A DNA stretch of 64,000 nt from Nonomuraea sp. NBC_00507 (GCF_036013525.1 NZ_CP107853.1:2604001-2668000), one strand, 5' to 3'; shown: positions 15,276 through 24,027, counted from the stretch's first letter. Program-made: numbers and translations. The notes: generated by a model not told the origin, from the sequence alone.

Positions 15276-15644
15276 TCAGGTCCCGAATTGGAACGTCCCG
15301 CGCAGGACGGTGCCTCGCCCGCTCCAGTAGCTCTCGTAATCGGCCCGGTAGGTGACGTTTTCGAAGGCGCTGAGTGCCTCACAGGTGGCGCCCGGGTGCC
15401 GGATGTTGTCATCTCTGATGACAATGGGCCTTCCGATCACACCTGGGCGGGTCAGGGTCACCTCCACCCAGGCCGTCCCTGTGGTGTCATCAGCCCGGAC
15501 GCACAGCTCGTTGGTGGGGTCGGCGTAGCGGACGATCCCGTCTCCGACATCCCGTTGAAAGCTCGCCGCCAAGGCCGGTGGTGCGAGGATGACGCTCGCC
15601 ACCGCGGCAGCGACGCCAATGGTGACCGTTTTGAGCGGCTTCAT
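15276..15644 (-). CDS. small secreted protein of unknown function
   Basis: 122 residues. Signal peptide MKPLKTVTIGVAAAVASVIL with AxA site near PPALA-AS; GAAAGAGGAACG precedes the ATG. The mature part is about 95 residues, beta-rich (YADPTNELCVRADD, AWVEVTLTRPG, ATCEALSAFENVTYRADYES) with two Cys likely bridged. No family recognised. Same orientation as its neighbours but separated by about 100 bases, so probably its own unit. Confidence 0.7.
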   Translation of the reverse strand: MKPLKTVTIGVAAAVASVILAPPALAASFQRDVGDGIVRYADPTNELCVRADDTTGTAWVEVTLTRPGVIGRPIVIRDDNIRHPGATCEALSAFENVTYRADYESYWSGRGTVLRGTFQFGT

Positions 15645-15911
15645 CGTTCCTCTTTCTCTCGGACGGAGATCAGCCCTCCGGAGCGCCTGATGTCAGGGGG
15701 ATTAAATATGGCCTCTAACGAGGATTCGTCATGCTCGAATCCCTCTGACGAGAGCGCTCTCGGGCCGGCGCTTCACTAGGGTGATCGTTGCACGCGTCGG
15801 TAGCACCGTGGAATATGCGGGGAATATGCCTGGTCGCCCGGCTTTTACGTGGCTGAACGGGTGCGGCGTCCCTCCGCGATCATAGAGGGACGCCTTCGCG
15901 AAGAGCGTGGG

Positions 15912-16175
15912 TCAGTACCGCTCGTCCACAGTGAATCCCCAGGACCCGGAAGCCGGAGGGTTGGCCGTGTAGTAGAGGCACCGCCTCGGCGTGGTCCACG
16001 ACGATTTGTACTTGGGCCGCTCCCGTTCACAGGCGGCCTTCGTCTTGAACGGCCCGACGAAAAAGTCCGCGTGCGCCGGGCCGGCCAAGGTGACCGCACC
16101 GATCGCCGCCGTTGCGGCCGCGAGAGCGATCACTCCGGCGCGGCGCAAACCGGGCCGACGGATGACCATCACCAT
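15912..16175 (-). CDS. small secreted protein of unknown function
   Basis: 87 residues if started at the ATG at 16175 (MVMVIRRPGLRRAGV), behind GGAG; a longer frame to 16217 is less likely. Signal peptide core VIALAAATAAIGAVTLAG, cleavage near AHA-DF. The mature 50 residues begin FFVGPFKTKAACERER and contain two Cys (AACERE, RRCLYY), reminiscent of short sporulation-related-repeat-like proteins (FVGPFKTKAAAxA). Function unknown. Confidence 0.65.
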   Translation of the reverse strand: MVMVIRRPGLRRAGVIALAAATAAIGAVTLAGPAHADFFVGPFKTKAACERERPKYKSSWTTPRRCLYYTANPPASGSWGFTVDERY

Positions 16176-16240
16176 TTGACTCCACTTGGTCGAGGTTCCT
16201 GCGGGAGAGCTGAGCACCCGGCGGTATACGGCCGGAATAC

Positions 16241-16621
16241 TCAGGTCATGTACTGGTGTCCCAGCGGCTGAGAAGCGTGACGACAGGGTGGGCTTCTCGT
16301 AGCCGGGCCAGCTCCATGGCCGTCAGGGAGGTCGCGCCGGGAAGGTGTCACCCACTTCCCGCCTGGCGTGCAGCACCGCGTCCTCGAGCGCCGCCACGGG
16401 ATTCTGTGGGCGAGCCAGCTGTGCAGGAACGAGGCGAAAAGTGCGTCTCCCGCCCCCGCGGTGCTCACGACCCCGCGCGGAGCCACCGTCGCGACTCCGG
16501 TGGGCGGCATCCACATCGTCGAGTCCACCCGCATGACAGAGGGAACCGCGCTCCTGGTCGCCTTCGGCGGCGTCTCCCCGCACGCGATCGAACACAGCCG
16601 CGAATGCGGCCCCCGGCGTGT
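16241..16621 (-). pseudogene. PfkB-family sugar kinase, C-terminal remnant
   Basis: Leftward frames give VDSTMWMPPTGVATVAPRGV, the diagnostic PfkB signature VSTAGAGDALFASFLHSWLA with the catalytic Asp, then after frame changes NPVAALEDAVLHARREVGDT and ELARLREAHPVVTLLSRW. Several frameshifts and the missing N-terminal half show that it is dead. An IS left end abuts it at 16622, so insertion of that element may have broken it. Confidence 0.65.
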
Positions 16622-16639
16622 CCTTGCGATTTAAGGTGA

Positions 16640-18127
16640 TCAAGCTGACTTCTTGAGTGCTGGGTGGCGTGGAGCTGGGGTGCTGGTACGGCCCTTGGGG
16701 CGTCCAGGACCGGCCGTGGAGGATTTCGGTGGGGTAGCGGGGGTGCCCAAGGTGATCAGCAGTCGGGGGAAATCCCTGCGGACTCGTCCCGGAGATAGTC
16801 TGCGGTGGTGACGCCGTTCCCAAGGGTAGCGTTGATCTTGGGCGTGGTGGCGGGCGAGCAGGAGCTGGGTGTAGGCGGCCAGCAGGGTCCAGGTCCAGCG
16901 CATCGCCTGTTCGGGATGGCGCAGCGCCATATGGGTCCAGCCGAGCACGCTCTTGAGGAATTTCAGGTAGTGCTCGATGTCGAACCTGCGGAGATATGAT
17001 CTCCAGCATCGTTCCAGGTCAGGGATGCCTTGGCCGGACCAGAACAGCCACATCGGCTTAGGGGTGGCACGTCGACCGCCGGGCAGTCGTTCCACCTGGA
17101 CGCAGATGACCGTGCCGGACAGGATCGGCGTTTCGGCCCGGTGGGCGAAGTGGTCCTTCTTGTCCAGCTTGGGGTGCAGGCCATCCCAGGCGGTGACGGT
17201 GACCTGGCCGTAAAGCTCATCGTGGAGGGTCAGTTGGTGGTCGGGCTTGCCATGAGTGTCGGGGCGGGCGCAGGAGAAGGGTTCGCCGTGGCGGCGGGGA
17301 CGTCCGGCACGGCCGGCGTTGCCTGGCTCGCGCGGCGGTGGGTCGCGATACAGCAGCCGGTCGTTGCGGATGCGGACCAGCAACTCGATGTCGTCGTTGC
17401 CGCTGACCGTGTGCACCCCGCACAACCGGTGATGGGTGTCGGCGGGCAGGTCGGTGCAGTGGGCCGTGTGCTCGCCGTTCACATCGGCCTCACCATGCAG
17501 CTCGTAGGCCAGCACCGCCAGGTCGTAACCGGCATCGTGGACGAATAGCTTGCGCCCGGCGCGTCCGGCCGCGCGCAGGCGCCCGGCCAGGGCGCGGATC
17601 TGCCCGACCGCGGCCAGCGTCTGGGCCGGACCCCCGGTGGCAACCCGGACGGCGTCCATTGGCGCGACCCACGAATCGTGATCAAGGTTGAGCTGGGTGA
17701 CATGCTGCCAGGCCCAGCCGGGCACCCCGCCATCCATCCCGCCCGGCCCGGACAGGTGATGCCACTCCCGTCCGGGGCTGGTCTCGGCATATGGGCGCGG
17801 ATGGGTGCTGGCATCGATCGCGAACGTCAACGGCCAATCCCTCGGCCCCGCTGCCACCAGCAACTCCGGCACGCGATCATCATCGATGCGGCCCGCGGCC
17901 AGCCCGTCATACAAGCTGCCCCAGCTGCGGCGAAAGACCGGCTCCAGACTCAGATACGGCAGCGAAGTGATCATCGGCGCCGATAACACCGCGTCGGTGA
18001 GCTCGAACAACGCGTCCTTGCGGCTGGTCAAGCAGTCGTACCAGCCTGCCCGGAACTCCCGCAGCCTGTCGATCGCCTCGGAACTTCTCGTCGATGCCAC
18101 TCCCGTACTCAGCGGCGTAACCGTCAT
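16640..18127 (-). CDS. DDE-type transposase
   Basis: About 495 residues from ATG 18127 (MTVTPLSTG); ATG 18145 is an alternative. The pattern matches the large actinobacterial putative-transposase family catalogued, from memory, as NF041680 (IS4/IS701-like): early SRKDALFELTDAVLSAP, first acidic residue in LTFAIDASTHPRPYAE, second in LFVHDAGYDLAVLAYEL, and a late segment RRFDIEHYLKFLKSVLGWTH with the catalytic Glu. The basic Pro/Arg-rich tail is usual. The frame is intact, so the element may be active. Confidence 0.8.
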   Translation of the reverse strand: MTVTPLSTGVASTRSSEAIDRLREFRAGWYDCLTSRKDALFELTDAVLSAPMITSLPYLSLEPVFRRSWGSLYDGLAAGRIDDDRVPELLVAAGPRDWPLTFAIDASTHPRPYAETSPGREWHHLSGPGGMDGGVPGWAWQHVTQLNLDHDSWVAPMDAVRVATGGPAQTLAAVGQIRALAGRLRAAGRAGRKLFVHDAGYDLAVLAYELHGEADVNGEHTAHCTDLPADTHHRLCGVHTVSGNDDIELLVRIRNDRLLYRDPPPREPGNAGRAGRPRRHGEPFSCARPDTHGKPDHQLTLHDELYGQVTVTAWDGLHPKLDKKDHFAHRAETPILSGTVICVQVERLPGGRRATPKPMWLFWSGQGIPDLERCWRSYLRRFDIEHYLKFLKSVLGWTHMALRHPEQAMRWTWTLLAAYTQLLLARHHAQDQRYPWERRHHRRLSPGRVRRDFPRLLITLGTPATPPKSSTAGPGRPKGRTSTPAPRHPALKKSA

Positions 18128-18247
18128 ACTGGACCCCACGGCCATCGTTTTGGATCTTTGTTTCTTCGCAGAACAGAAGATCGACGATGGCGTCCTCGTG
18201 TCACACCGGCGTGCCGCTCCGCCACCCAATCGTGATCAACCTCGAGA

Positions 18248-18267
18248 GAGCAACCTTAAACGCAAGG
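18248..18267 (+). repeat. right terminal inverted repeat of the IS
   Basis: GAGCAACCTTAAACGCAAGG; inverse of the left end at 16622-16637 with a one-base gap, and nearly identical to the orphan end at 20769-20789. Confidence 0.65.
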
Positions 18268-18317
18268 CTGTCAAACAGGTTGCGGCCGCGGCATGCGCCG
18301 AATCCGGGGGAGACGGT

Positions 18318-19103
18318 TCATTGCGTGACGGCGCGGAGGAAGGCGGCGGCGAACACGGCGGCGGATTCCTCGATCGGCGGCAGGTCCGGGCCGATAGATG
18401 CCTCCAGGACAGGGCGGAGCAGCATGTGCAGGACCAGCGGCCCGATCATCATCTGAATGAGCAGGGCGATGGGAAGATCGCGTAGTCGACCCTCCGCTAT
18501 CTCGCGGGACAGCAGCGTGCCGACGCCCTGCAGCATGCGCGGTGTCGCTTGTTCGAGGATCTGCCGGGCCGGGCCGGCGGGGCGGGCGAGGACATCGGCG
18601 AACAGCGCCGGCATGACCCGTGGCTCCTGGCCGAACGTGGCGATCAACGCTCGGTAGATGCCGCGGATGGTCTCCTCGATGTGCTCGGGCGGGTCCGCGG
18701 CCAGCGCCTCCACGTCCAGCACGGGGCTATAGCGGTCGAAGACCGCGGCCAGCAGGCCGTCTCGGCCCTGGAACACCGTGTGCAGGGTGGGCAGGGAGCA
18801 GTCGGCCGCGGCGGCGACCGCGTCCAGGGTGAGCGCGCCGAGTCCACGTTCGCCGATCAGGCGGCCTGCGGCCTCGATGGCGCGCTCCCGCACCGGCAGT
18901 CGGCCGCCAGGGTCGATGCCCGCTGCGCGCACGGCCTCATCGAGGGTGGCGCGCGAACCGTTCAGTCGCCGCAGCAGGGTGCTACGGGAGACGCCCGCGG
19001 CTGCGGCGATAGCGGTCAGTGGCACCTCGGCGACGTCCTGGCCGCGTTGTCTGGCCGCCCGTACGGCCGCCTCTACCAGGTCTTGCAACATGTCCATCGT
19101 CAT
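18318..19103 (-). CDS. TetR-family regulator with tandem HTH motifs
   Basis: 261 residues, longer than usual. Two HTH-like segments are visible: residues 25-50 (PLTAIAAAAGVSRSTLLRRL) and the canonical TetR N-domain at 75-120 (AAGRLIGERGLGALTLDAVA and LPTLHTVFQGRDGLLAAVFD). The C-terminal TetR_C part (RALIATFGQEPRVMPALFAD) is present. The gene is divergent from the FAD monooxygenase at 19192 with about 90 bases between, so it very probably represses that gene and itself. Confidence 0.88.
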   Translation of the reverse strand: MTMDMLQDLVEAAVRAARQRGQDVAEVPLTAIAAAAGVSRSTLLRRLNGSRATLDEAVRAAGIDPGGRLPVRERAIEAAGRLIGERGLGALTLDAVAAAADCSLPTLHTVFQGRDGLLAAVFDRYSPVLDVEALAADPPEHIEETIRGIYRALIATFGQEPRVMPALFADVLARPAGPARQILEQATPRMLQGVGTLLSREIAEGRLRDLPIALLIQMMIGPLVLHMLLRPVLEASIGPDLPPIEESAAVFAAAFLRAVTQ

Positions 19104-19191
19104 GAAACTTAAGGCTACTAGACATCTGGCACGGTCTCAAATATGGTCTCTGCAACGAGGTCACCCGATCTCCTGGAGAAAGGCCCGAATC

Positions 19192-20433
19192 ATGACCGAA
19201 AAGACGACTGTGGTGATCAGTGGAGGCGGCCCTGCCGGCATGGTGCTCGGCCTGCTGCTGGCCCGAGGCGGTATCCAGGTGACAGTGCTGGAAAAGCACG
19301 GCGACTTCCTGCGCGACTTCCGCGGTGACACCGTGCACGCCTCCACCGTGCAGCTCATGGATGAGCTGGGTCTGGGCGAGAAGTTCCGGGCGCTGCCGCA
19401 GAGCCGGCTGGGAGACCTGGAAGCGCCACTGCCCGACGGCGGCCGGGTGCAGCTGAGCGAGTTCGCCGCGCTGCCCGCGCCCTACAACTACGTCGCGATG
19501 ATCCCCCAGTGGGACCTGCTCGACTTCCTGGCTGGCGAAGCCGCCAAGGAACCGTCGTTCACGCTGCGGATGAACACCGCCGCCACCGGTTTGATCAAGG
19601 AGAATGGCAAGGTGGCCGGCGTGCGCTACCGCACCCGTGACGGCGAGGAAGGCGAGATCCGCGCCGAGCTCACCGTGGCCTGCGACGGCCGCCACTCCAC
19701 CCTGCGCCAGGAGGCGGGCCTTTCCCCGAAGGAGTACCCCGTCCCCTTCGACACCTGGTGGTTCCGGCTGCCGCGACACGCCGACGAGCAGGACCAGATC
19801 GCCAGGCTCGTCGGCGAGTTCAAAGGCGACCAGATCGCGCTCAGCTTCACCCGGGAGGACTTCTACCAGATCGCCTACTTCACCAGAAAGGGCGCCGACC
19901 CCCGGCTGCGCGCCGAAGGCGTCGAGCGCTTCCGCCAGAAGATCGCCCAACTGCTGCCCCAGTACGCCGACCGCGTCGAGCACATCCGCAGCATGGATGA
20001 CCTGCACCTGCTCGACGTCAAGCTCAATCGCCTCCCCCGCTGGCACATTGACGGCCTGCTCCTCATCGGCGACGCCGCGCACGCCATGTCACCCGCCGGC
20101 GGCATGGGCATCAACCTGGCCATCCAGGACGCCGTGGCCGCCGCCACCCTCCTGGCCGAGCCCCTCCAGAACGGCACCCTGACGACCGCTGACCTGGCCA
20201 AGGTGCAAAAGCGCCGCTGGCGGCCGACCGTCCTGGTCCAGCGCTTCCAACTGCTGCTGCACCGCGTCATGTTCGCCCCCGCCTTCGCCGGCAAGCGGGT
20301 CGGCCCGCCCAAGCCGCTCGTGTTCATCGCCCGCCGCTTCCCGGCCTTCCGCCGCATCCCCTCCAAACTGATCGCTTTCGGCCCTCGCCCCGAACACGCC
20401 CCCGCCTACGCCCGCCGAGCGAACGCGTTGTGA
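19192..20433 (+). CDS. FAD-dependent monooxygenase (aromatic hydroxylase type)
   Basis: 413 residues from ATG 19192 behind GGAGAAAGG. Group A flavoprotein monooxygenase: dinucleotide fold VVISGGGPAGMVLGLLLARG at the N-terminus, FRGDTVHASTVQLMDEL, then the DG motif in VACDGRHSTLRQEAG and the GD motif in LLIGDAAHAMSPAGGMGINL. It would use NAD(P)H and O2 to hydroxylate a phenolic or polyketide-like substrate. Divergent TetR suggests induction by that substrate, e.g. antibiotic inactivation. TetR and monooxygenase lie between an IS and an orphan IS end. Confidence 0.92.
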   Translation: MTEKTTVVISGGGPAGMVLGLLLARGGIQVTVLEKHGDFLRDFRGDTVHASTVQLMDELGLGEKFRALPQSRLGDLEAPLPDGGRVQLSEFAALPAPYNYVAMIPQWDLLDFLAGEAAKEPSFTLRMNTAATGLIKENGKVAGVRYRTRDGEEGEIRAELTVACDGRHSTLRQEAGLSPKEYPVPFDTWWFRLPRHADEQDQIARLVGEFKGDQIALSFTREDFYQIAYFTRKGADPRLRAEGVERFRQKIAQLLPQYADRVEHIRSMDDLHLLDVKLNRLPRWHIDGLLLIGDAAHAMSPAGGMGINLAIQDAVAAATLLAEPLQNGTLTTADLAKVQKRRWRPTVLVQRFQLLLHRVMFAPAFAGKRVGPPKPLVFIARRFPAFRRIPSKLIAFGPRPEHAPAYARRANAL

Positions 20434-20582
20434 TCGAGCCGCCTGCACGTCCGACACAGACCTAATGGACGCAGTGGTGAGAGGCACCGCATCCGAAAGT
20501 TCCCGCCCCGCCCAGCCGCCGGGCCTGCCGGGTGGGGCCGAGGTAGTCCCATGCCCCACGAATAGCGGCAAGGAGATTCGCA

Positions 20583-20760
20583 TCAACAGCGGAAAACCTG
20601 TGACAGAACGTGCGGCAGCAGATGATCCTTCAGATCGACGGCGGCGCTCCTGTAACCGGCACGCGCCGCCTCGACGGAGGCGTTGACGTGGCGGATGACC
20701 ATGCTGCCCAGCGCGATCGGATGTCGACGCAGCAATTCGTGAGCTCGGTAGTCAGCCGGG
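20583..20760 (-). pseudogene. fragment of a conserved hypothetical protein
   Basis: Leftward frame: AIPADYRAHELLRRHPIALG, then HVNASVEAARAGYRSAAVDL and KDHLLPHVLSQVF. This matches, from memory, an actinobacterial conserved hypothetical that continues with an amphipathic helical region. The frame becomes unrelated upstream at the orphan IS end (20769), so it is cut there. Confidence 0.35.
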
Positions 20761-20768
20761 ATTGCATC

Positions 20769-20789
20769 GAGCAACCTTAAAACGCAAGG
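20769..20789 (+). repeat. orphan third IS end
   Basis: GAGCAACCTTAAAACGCAAG plus G matches the right terminal repeat at 18248-18267 with a single extra A, followed by TGTCAA as in the other copy (CTGTCAA). No transposase gene is attached. With the left end at 16622 it would bracket transposase, TetR and monooxygenase as one 4.2-kb unit. Confidence 0.6.
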
Positions 20790-21014
20790 TGTCAACGGCG
20801 CGCCAGGTTTGGCGTCGTCGAGAGACTCGCCGTTGAAGGCCTGGGTCCTGGGGCTCAGCGAGAATCGACGACGCCGTGAAGCGCCTGGAGGCCGGTGGAC
20901 TGGCCGTTTGGACCGGGAGAAGCGGCCCTGCCGGGGTGTCGGCGGTGCACCAATCGGCGAACGGGTTACCGTTGCGCGTCGGCTTGTGCGCGGGCGCGTT
21001 CGGTCCCCGTTTCG

Positions 21015-21290
21015 ATGCTGTATTTCCTGGCCACGACGCCGCTGACGCTGGTGCAGGTGGGCGCGGCACTGACGACGGCCGGGCTGCTGGCGCTCCCGGC
21101 GGGCCCTCTGGTCGGAGGACTGGTCGACCGGTACGGCGCCAAGCCGGTACTGCAGGTGGCAAACCTGGCCCAGGCGCTCGGCTTCGCCGGATATCTCGTC
21201 GTGGGCGCCGACCACCCCGACACGCTGGCCAGCCACGCCGAACTCGCCCAGGCTCGGGCCGCCGTCGGCGGCCAGAGGTCGGTCAGATGA
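21015..21290 (+). pseudogene. MFS transporter fragment (N-terminal helices)
   Basis: MLYFLATTPLTLVQVGAALT, then AGLLALPAGPLVGGLVDRYG AKPVLQVANLAQALGFAGYL: two or three helices with the MFS loop 2-3 motif GGLVDRYGAKPVL. It becomes non-homologous (HAELAQARAAVGG) and stops at 21290, overlapping the end of arsO. The remaining nine or more helices are gone. Confidence 0.55.
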
Positions 21291-22383
21291 TGTCCAGCAG
21301 CACGGACAAGCGTTCCCGAGTGGTTCGCAGCTGCTCGATGATCGTGACGATCGCCTCTCGTGCCGTGCGGCTGGCGCCGATGAGGGTGGCCGAGGCGGGG
21401 CCGGTCCAGTCGCCGTAGCCGAGCAGGTGCAGACGTGGCTCGCCTACGGCTCGGGTGCCTTCGGTCGCGATGAGCCCGTCATGGCCGCGCAGCCGCAGCG
21501 GCGCCAGATGGCCCAGGCCAGGGCGAAAGCCGGTGCACCAGATGATGGCGTCGGCATCCAGCGTGGTGCCGTCGCTCCAGGCGACCCCTGTGGGTGTGAG
21601 GCGGGCGAACATCGGTTCGGCCTTGAGCGCTCCCCGGTCGCGAGCCTCACGTACGGGTGGGACGGCGACGATGTCGCCCCGGTCACCGATGCCGGGTTCG
21701 GCTTCACCGGTCTTGGTTGCTCTGTGACGGCGGGTGGCCAGGTCGAACAAGGCGCGGCCGTCAACCTCGTCAGGCAGCAGGCGGGGCGGGCGCCGGGTGG
21801 TCCAGGTGGTGTGCGCGACGGTGGAAAGATCGGCGAGGATCTGGGCGGCGGAGTTGCCGCCGCCCACCACGACCACTCGCTGACCACGGAAGGTCTCCGG
21901 GCCTCGGTAGCCGGCGGTGTGGAACTGTCGGCCGCGGAAGTCGCCGATGCCCGGATAGTAGGGGATATAGGGCCGCCACCAGATTCCCGTCGCGCTGATG
22001 ACGACCTTTGCCTGCCAGACGTCCCTGTCGGTCTCCACGACGAGATGCCCGTCGCCGCGCCGTACGGCATGCGCCGTCGTGGGACGGATGATCGGGAGCT
22101 GATAGCGCTGCTCGTAGTCGGTCAGGTAGGAGACGGTGTCCTCGGCGCTCGGGTAGCCGCCGCCGGGAGGCGAGGGCATCATACGGCCGGGCAGCGAGCT
22201 GTACTGGGCGGGCGAGAACAGCCGCAGCGAGGGCCAGGCGTACCGCCATGCTCCGCCCGGCTCGCCCTGGGCGTCGAGGATGACGAAGTCCGCCTTGGCG
22301 CGGCGCAGGTAGTAGCCGGCGGCTAAGCCCGCCTGGCCACCGCCGATGACCAGGACATCGACCGCGCGGGGTGCGTCGGTCAT
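21283..22383 (-). CDS. ArsO-like flavin-dependent monooxygenase
   Basis: 366 residues, start overlapping the arsR stop by ATGA. FAD-binding GxGxxG in VLVIGGGQAGLAAGYYLRRA, NADPH-binding fold in VVVVGGGNSAAQILADLS, and the ArsO-type segments WPSLRLFSPAQYSSLPGRMM and IIWCTGFRPGLGHLAPL. The final part EPRLHLLGYGDWTGPASATL matches ArsO proteins of arsenic operons. ArsO is a known component of ars clusters; its substrate is thought to be an arsenic species or trivalent organoarsenical, not settled. It is cotranscribed with the ArsR repressor and MFS pump. Confidence 0.85.
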   Translation of the reverse strand: MTDAPRAVDVLVIGGGQAGLAAGYYLRRAKADFVILDAQGEPGGAWRYAWPSLRLFSPAQYSSLPGRMMPSPPGGGYPSAEDTVSYLTDYEQRYQLPIIRPTTAHAVRRGDGHLVVETDRDVWQAKVVISATGIWWRPYIPYYPGIGDFRGRQFHTAGYRGPETFRGQRVVVVGGGNSAAQILADLSTVAHTTWTTRRPPRLLPDEVDGRALFDLATRRHRATKTGEAEPGIGDRGDIVAVPPVREARDRGALKAEPMFARLTPTGVAWSDGTTLDADAIIWCTGFRPGLGHLAPLRLRGHDGLIATEGTRAVGEPRLHLLGYGDWTGPASATLIGASRTAREAIVTIIEQLRTTRERLSVLLDII

Positions 22384-22757
22384 ACGGGGGTGAGCTCCAG
22401 CTCACCGGGCCTGCTGGGCGCGGGCTCGGTGAGCGGCGCGAACAGGGCGCCCAGCTTGTTCACCGCTTCGGGGATGATCCGGTAGTAGACCCAGGTGCCG
22501 CGCCGCTCGCCGTCGATCAAGCCCGCTGTACGCAGGACCTTGAGGTGGTGCGAGATGGTGGGTGCCGTCAGGTCGAAGGCGTCGGTGAGGTCGCACACGC
22601 AGGCCTCGCCTCCGGCGTGGGAGCCGATCATCGACAGCAGGCGCAGCCGTACCGGATCGGCGACGGCCTTGAGCATGACCGCCGCCTCGGCGGCGTCGGT
22701 CTCCGACAGCGGCTCTCGCGCGATCGGCGCGCAGCACTGGATCGTGACGGCGGTCAT
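22380..22757 (-). CDS. arsR: ArsR-family arsenite-responsive repressor
   Basis: 125 residues. ArsR/SmtB winged helix at about 25-105 (DPVRLRLLSMIGSHAG, DLTAPTISHHLKVLRTAGLI, wing RRGTWVYYRI). Candidate As(III) ligands are the N-terminal C8-C9 pair (IQCCAP) and C53/C55 (EACVCDL). A vicinal Cys pair at the N-terminus with a third Cys at the start of the recognition region is the arrangement known for Corynebacterium ArsR. It binds upstream DNA until arsenite is present. The probable operator is the palindrome at 22772-22787. Confidence 0.88.
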   Translation of the reverse strand: MTAVTIQCCAPIAREPLSETDAAEAAVMLKAVADPVRLRLLSMIGSHAGGEACVCDLTDAFDLTAPTISHHLKVLRTAGLIDGERRGTWVYYRIIPEAVNKLGALFAPLTEPAPSRPGELELTPV

Positions 22758-22771
22758 CCGGCACCCCTTAC

Positions 22772-22787
22772 TTCGAAATCTATCGAA
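22772..22787. promoter_or_regulatory. ArsR operator candidate
   Basis: TTCGAAATCTATCGAA is a near palindrome in the 31-base gap between the MFS stop and the arsR start. It suggests that arsR-arsO have an own ArsR-controlled promoter within the longer leftward operon. Confidence 0.45.
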
Positions 22788-22788
22788 A

Positions 22789-24027
22789 TTATACGCGATG
22801 GTAGGCGACCAAGGCGAACGCGGCGATCACGCAGGCGGCGGCGACCGCGCCCATCACCCAGACGTAGCCCACCGCTTGGGCGAGCGCGACCGCTCCCAGC
22901 GGAGCGAGGGCCTTGTCAGCGACGGAGAAGGCGGCGATGCGGCCGGACAACGAGGCGTAAGCGGCGGTGCCGTACCGGCCGACCAGCAGGTGCGGCAGGG
23001 TGATGGAGGCGATGCCGAAGCCCAGCCCGAATCCCAGGACGCAGCCGATGGCGCCCGGCACCGTGTGCCCGACCAGCGGCAGTAGCAGGGCGGAGGCGCC
23101 CTGCAGGGCGAAGATCGCAGCGGCGATGAGTGCGGCGGGCAGGCGGCGTTGCAGGCCGGTGGTGAGCAGGCGTCCGGTCACCGACAGCACCCCCAGGAGT
23201 CCGGCCAGCGTCGCGGCCAGAACGGGTGAGTGCCCGAGGTGGATGAGGTAGGTGATGAGCAGCACCGCCATTACCGCCGCCGCGCCGCCGTTGGCGGTGA
23301 AGGCGAGCACCAGCAGCCAGAACGGCTGCCGACGGGTGGCGGCCTTGACGATGCCGGCCCGCTCTTCCGCGGTGGCGGGCTGGTGCTTGGCGTGGGTGTG
23401 GCGGCGCAGGACGAGTGCGTGCAGGGGAATCGCGGCCAGGCCGTAGATCAGCGCCAGGACGACCAGGGCCTGGCGCCAGCCGTACCACTCCACCAGCAGC
23501 CCGGTGAGCGGCAGGAAGATCGAGGAGGCGAAGCCGGCCACGACAGTGAGCGCGAGCAGGGCGCCTGCCCGGCCGCCTTCCCGGGCAGGGCCGTCGAACC
23601 AGCTGACGATGACGGCGAAGGCCGACTCATACAGCACCATGGCGCAGGCGATGCCCATCGCGGCGAACACCGCGTACAGCTGCCACAGGCTCTCCACTCG
23701 TGACCAGGCCAGCACGGCTGTCGTGCCGAGAATCGATCCGGCGGTCATGAGGCCACGGCCGCCGCGGGCATCCAGCCGGCGGCCGACCAGTGGCGCGCAC
23801 AGCGCGGCGATCAGGATCGACAGGGTGAGCGCCGCGGCGATCTGGGCGTTGGTGGCGTGCAGGTCGCGGGCCATCGGCGCGAGGAAGACGGAGAAGGCGT
23901 AGTAGAGCACGCCGTACCCGATGGTCTGGGTGACGGCCAGCGCGGCGACGATCCGCCGGCCGTGGCCGGAACGCGGCCGACCGCCGCCCCTGGTTCCTGG
24001 GGCGGCGGTCTCGGTGCTGGAGCTCAC
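22789..24027 (-). CDS. MFS transporter in the arsenic-type cluster
   Basis: 412 residues from GTG 24027, which overlaps the upstream stop by GTGA. Twelve hydrophobic helices; loop motif GRRLDARGGRGLM after helix 2 and VLYESAFAVIVSW in helix 5. It starts with a 40-residue polar N-terminus. It resembles MFS proteins regularly found with arsO and ArsR in actinobacteria, so export of an arsenical or an oxidised product is likely. Since no ArsB or Acr3 is present, this is the only visible pump of the cluster. Confidence 0.8.
   Translation of the reverse strand: MSSSTETAAPGTRGGGRPRSGHGRRIVAALAVTQTIGYGVLYYAFSVFLAPMARDLHATNAQIAAALTLSILIAALCAPLVGRRLDARGGRGLMTAGSILGTTAVLAWSRVESLWQLYAVFAAMGIACAMVLYESAFAVIVSWFDGPAREGGRAGALLALTVVAGFASSIFLPLTGLLVEWYGWRQALVVLALIYGLAAIPLHALVLRRHTHAKHQPATAEERAGIVKAATRRQPFWLLVLAFTANGGAAAVMAVLLITYLIHLGHSPVLAATLAGLLGVLSVTGRLLTTGLQRRLPAALIAAAIFALQGASALLLPLVGHTVPGAIGCVLGFGLGFGIASITLPHLLVGRYGTAAYASLSGRIAAFSVADKALAPLGAVALAQAVGYVWVMGAVAAACVIAAFALVAYHRV

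Larger units (their letters stand above)
16622..18267 (-). mobile_element. insertion sequence with ~20-bp inverted ends
   Basis: Left end CCTTGCGATTTAAGGT (16622-16637) and the inverse complement of the right end, CCTTGCGTTTAAGGTTGC (from 18267 leftward), form imperfect terminal inverted repeats about 1.65 kb apart, enclosing one transposase gene. A third end of the same type lies alone at 20769-20789 in the orientation of the right end. No clear short target duplication was identified by eye. Confidence 0.7.

Noticed and set aside
18982..20082. 366-codon minus-strand frame over the TetR/monooxygenase boundary
   Set aside because: Shadow of the monooxygenase reading frame; no motifs, and it conflicts with two well-supported genes.
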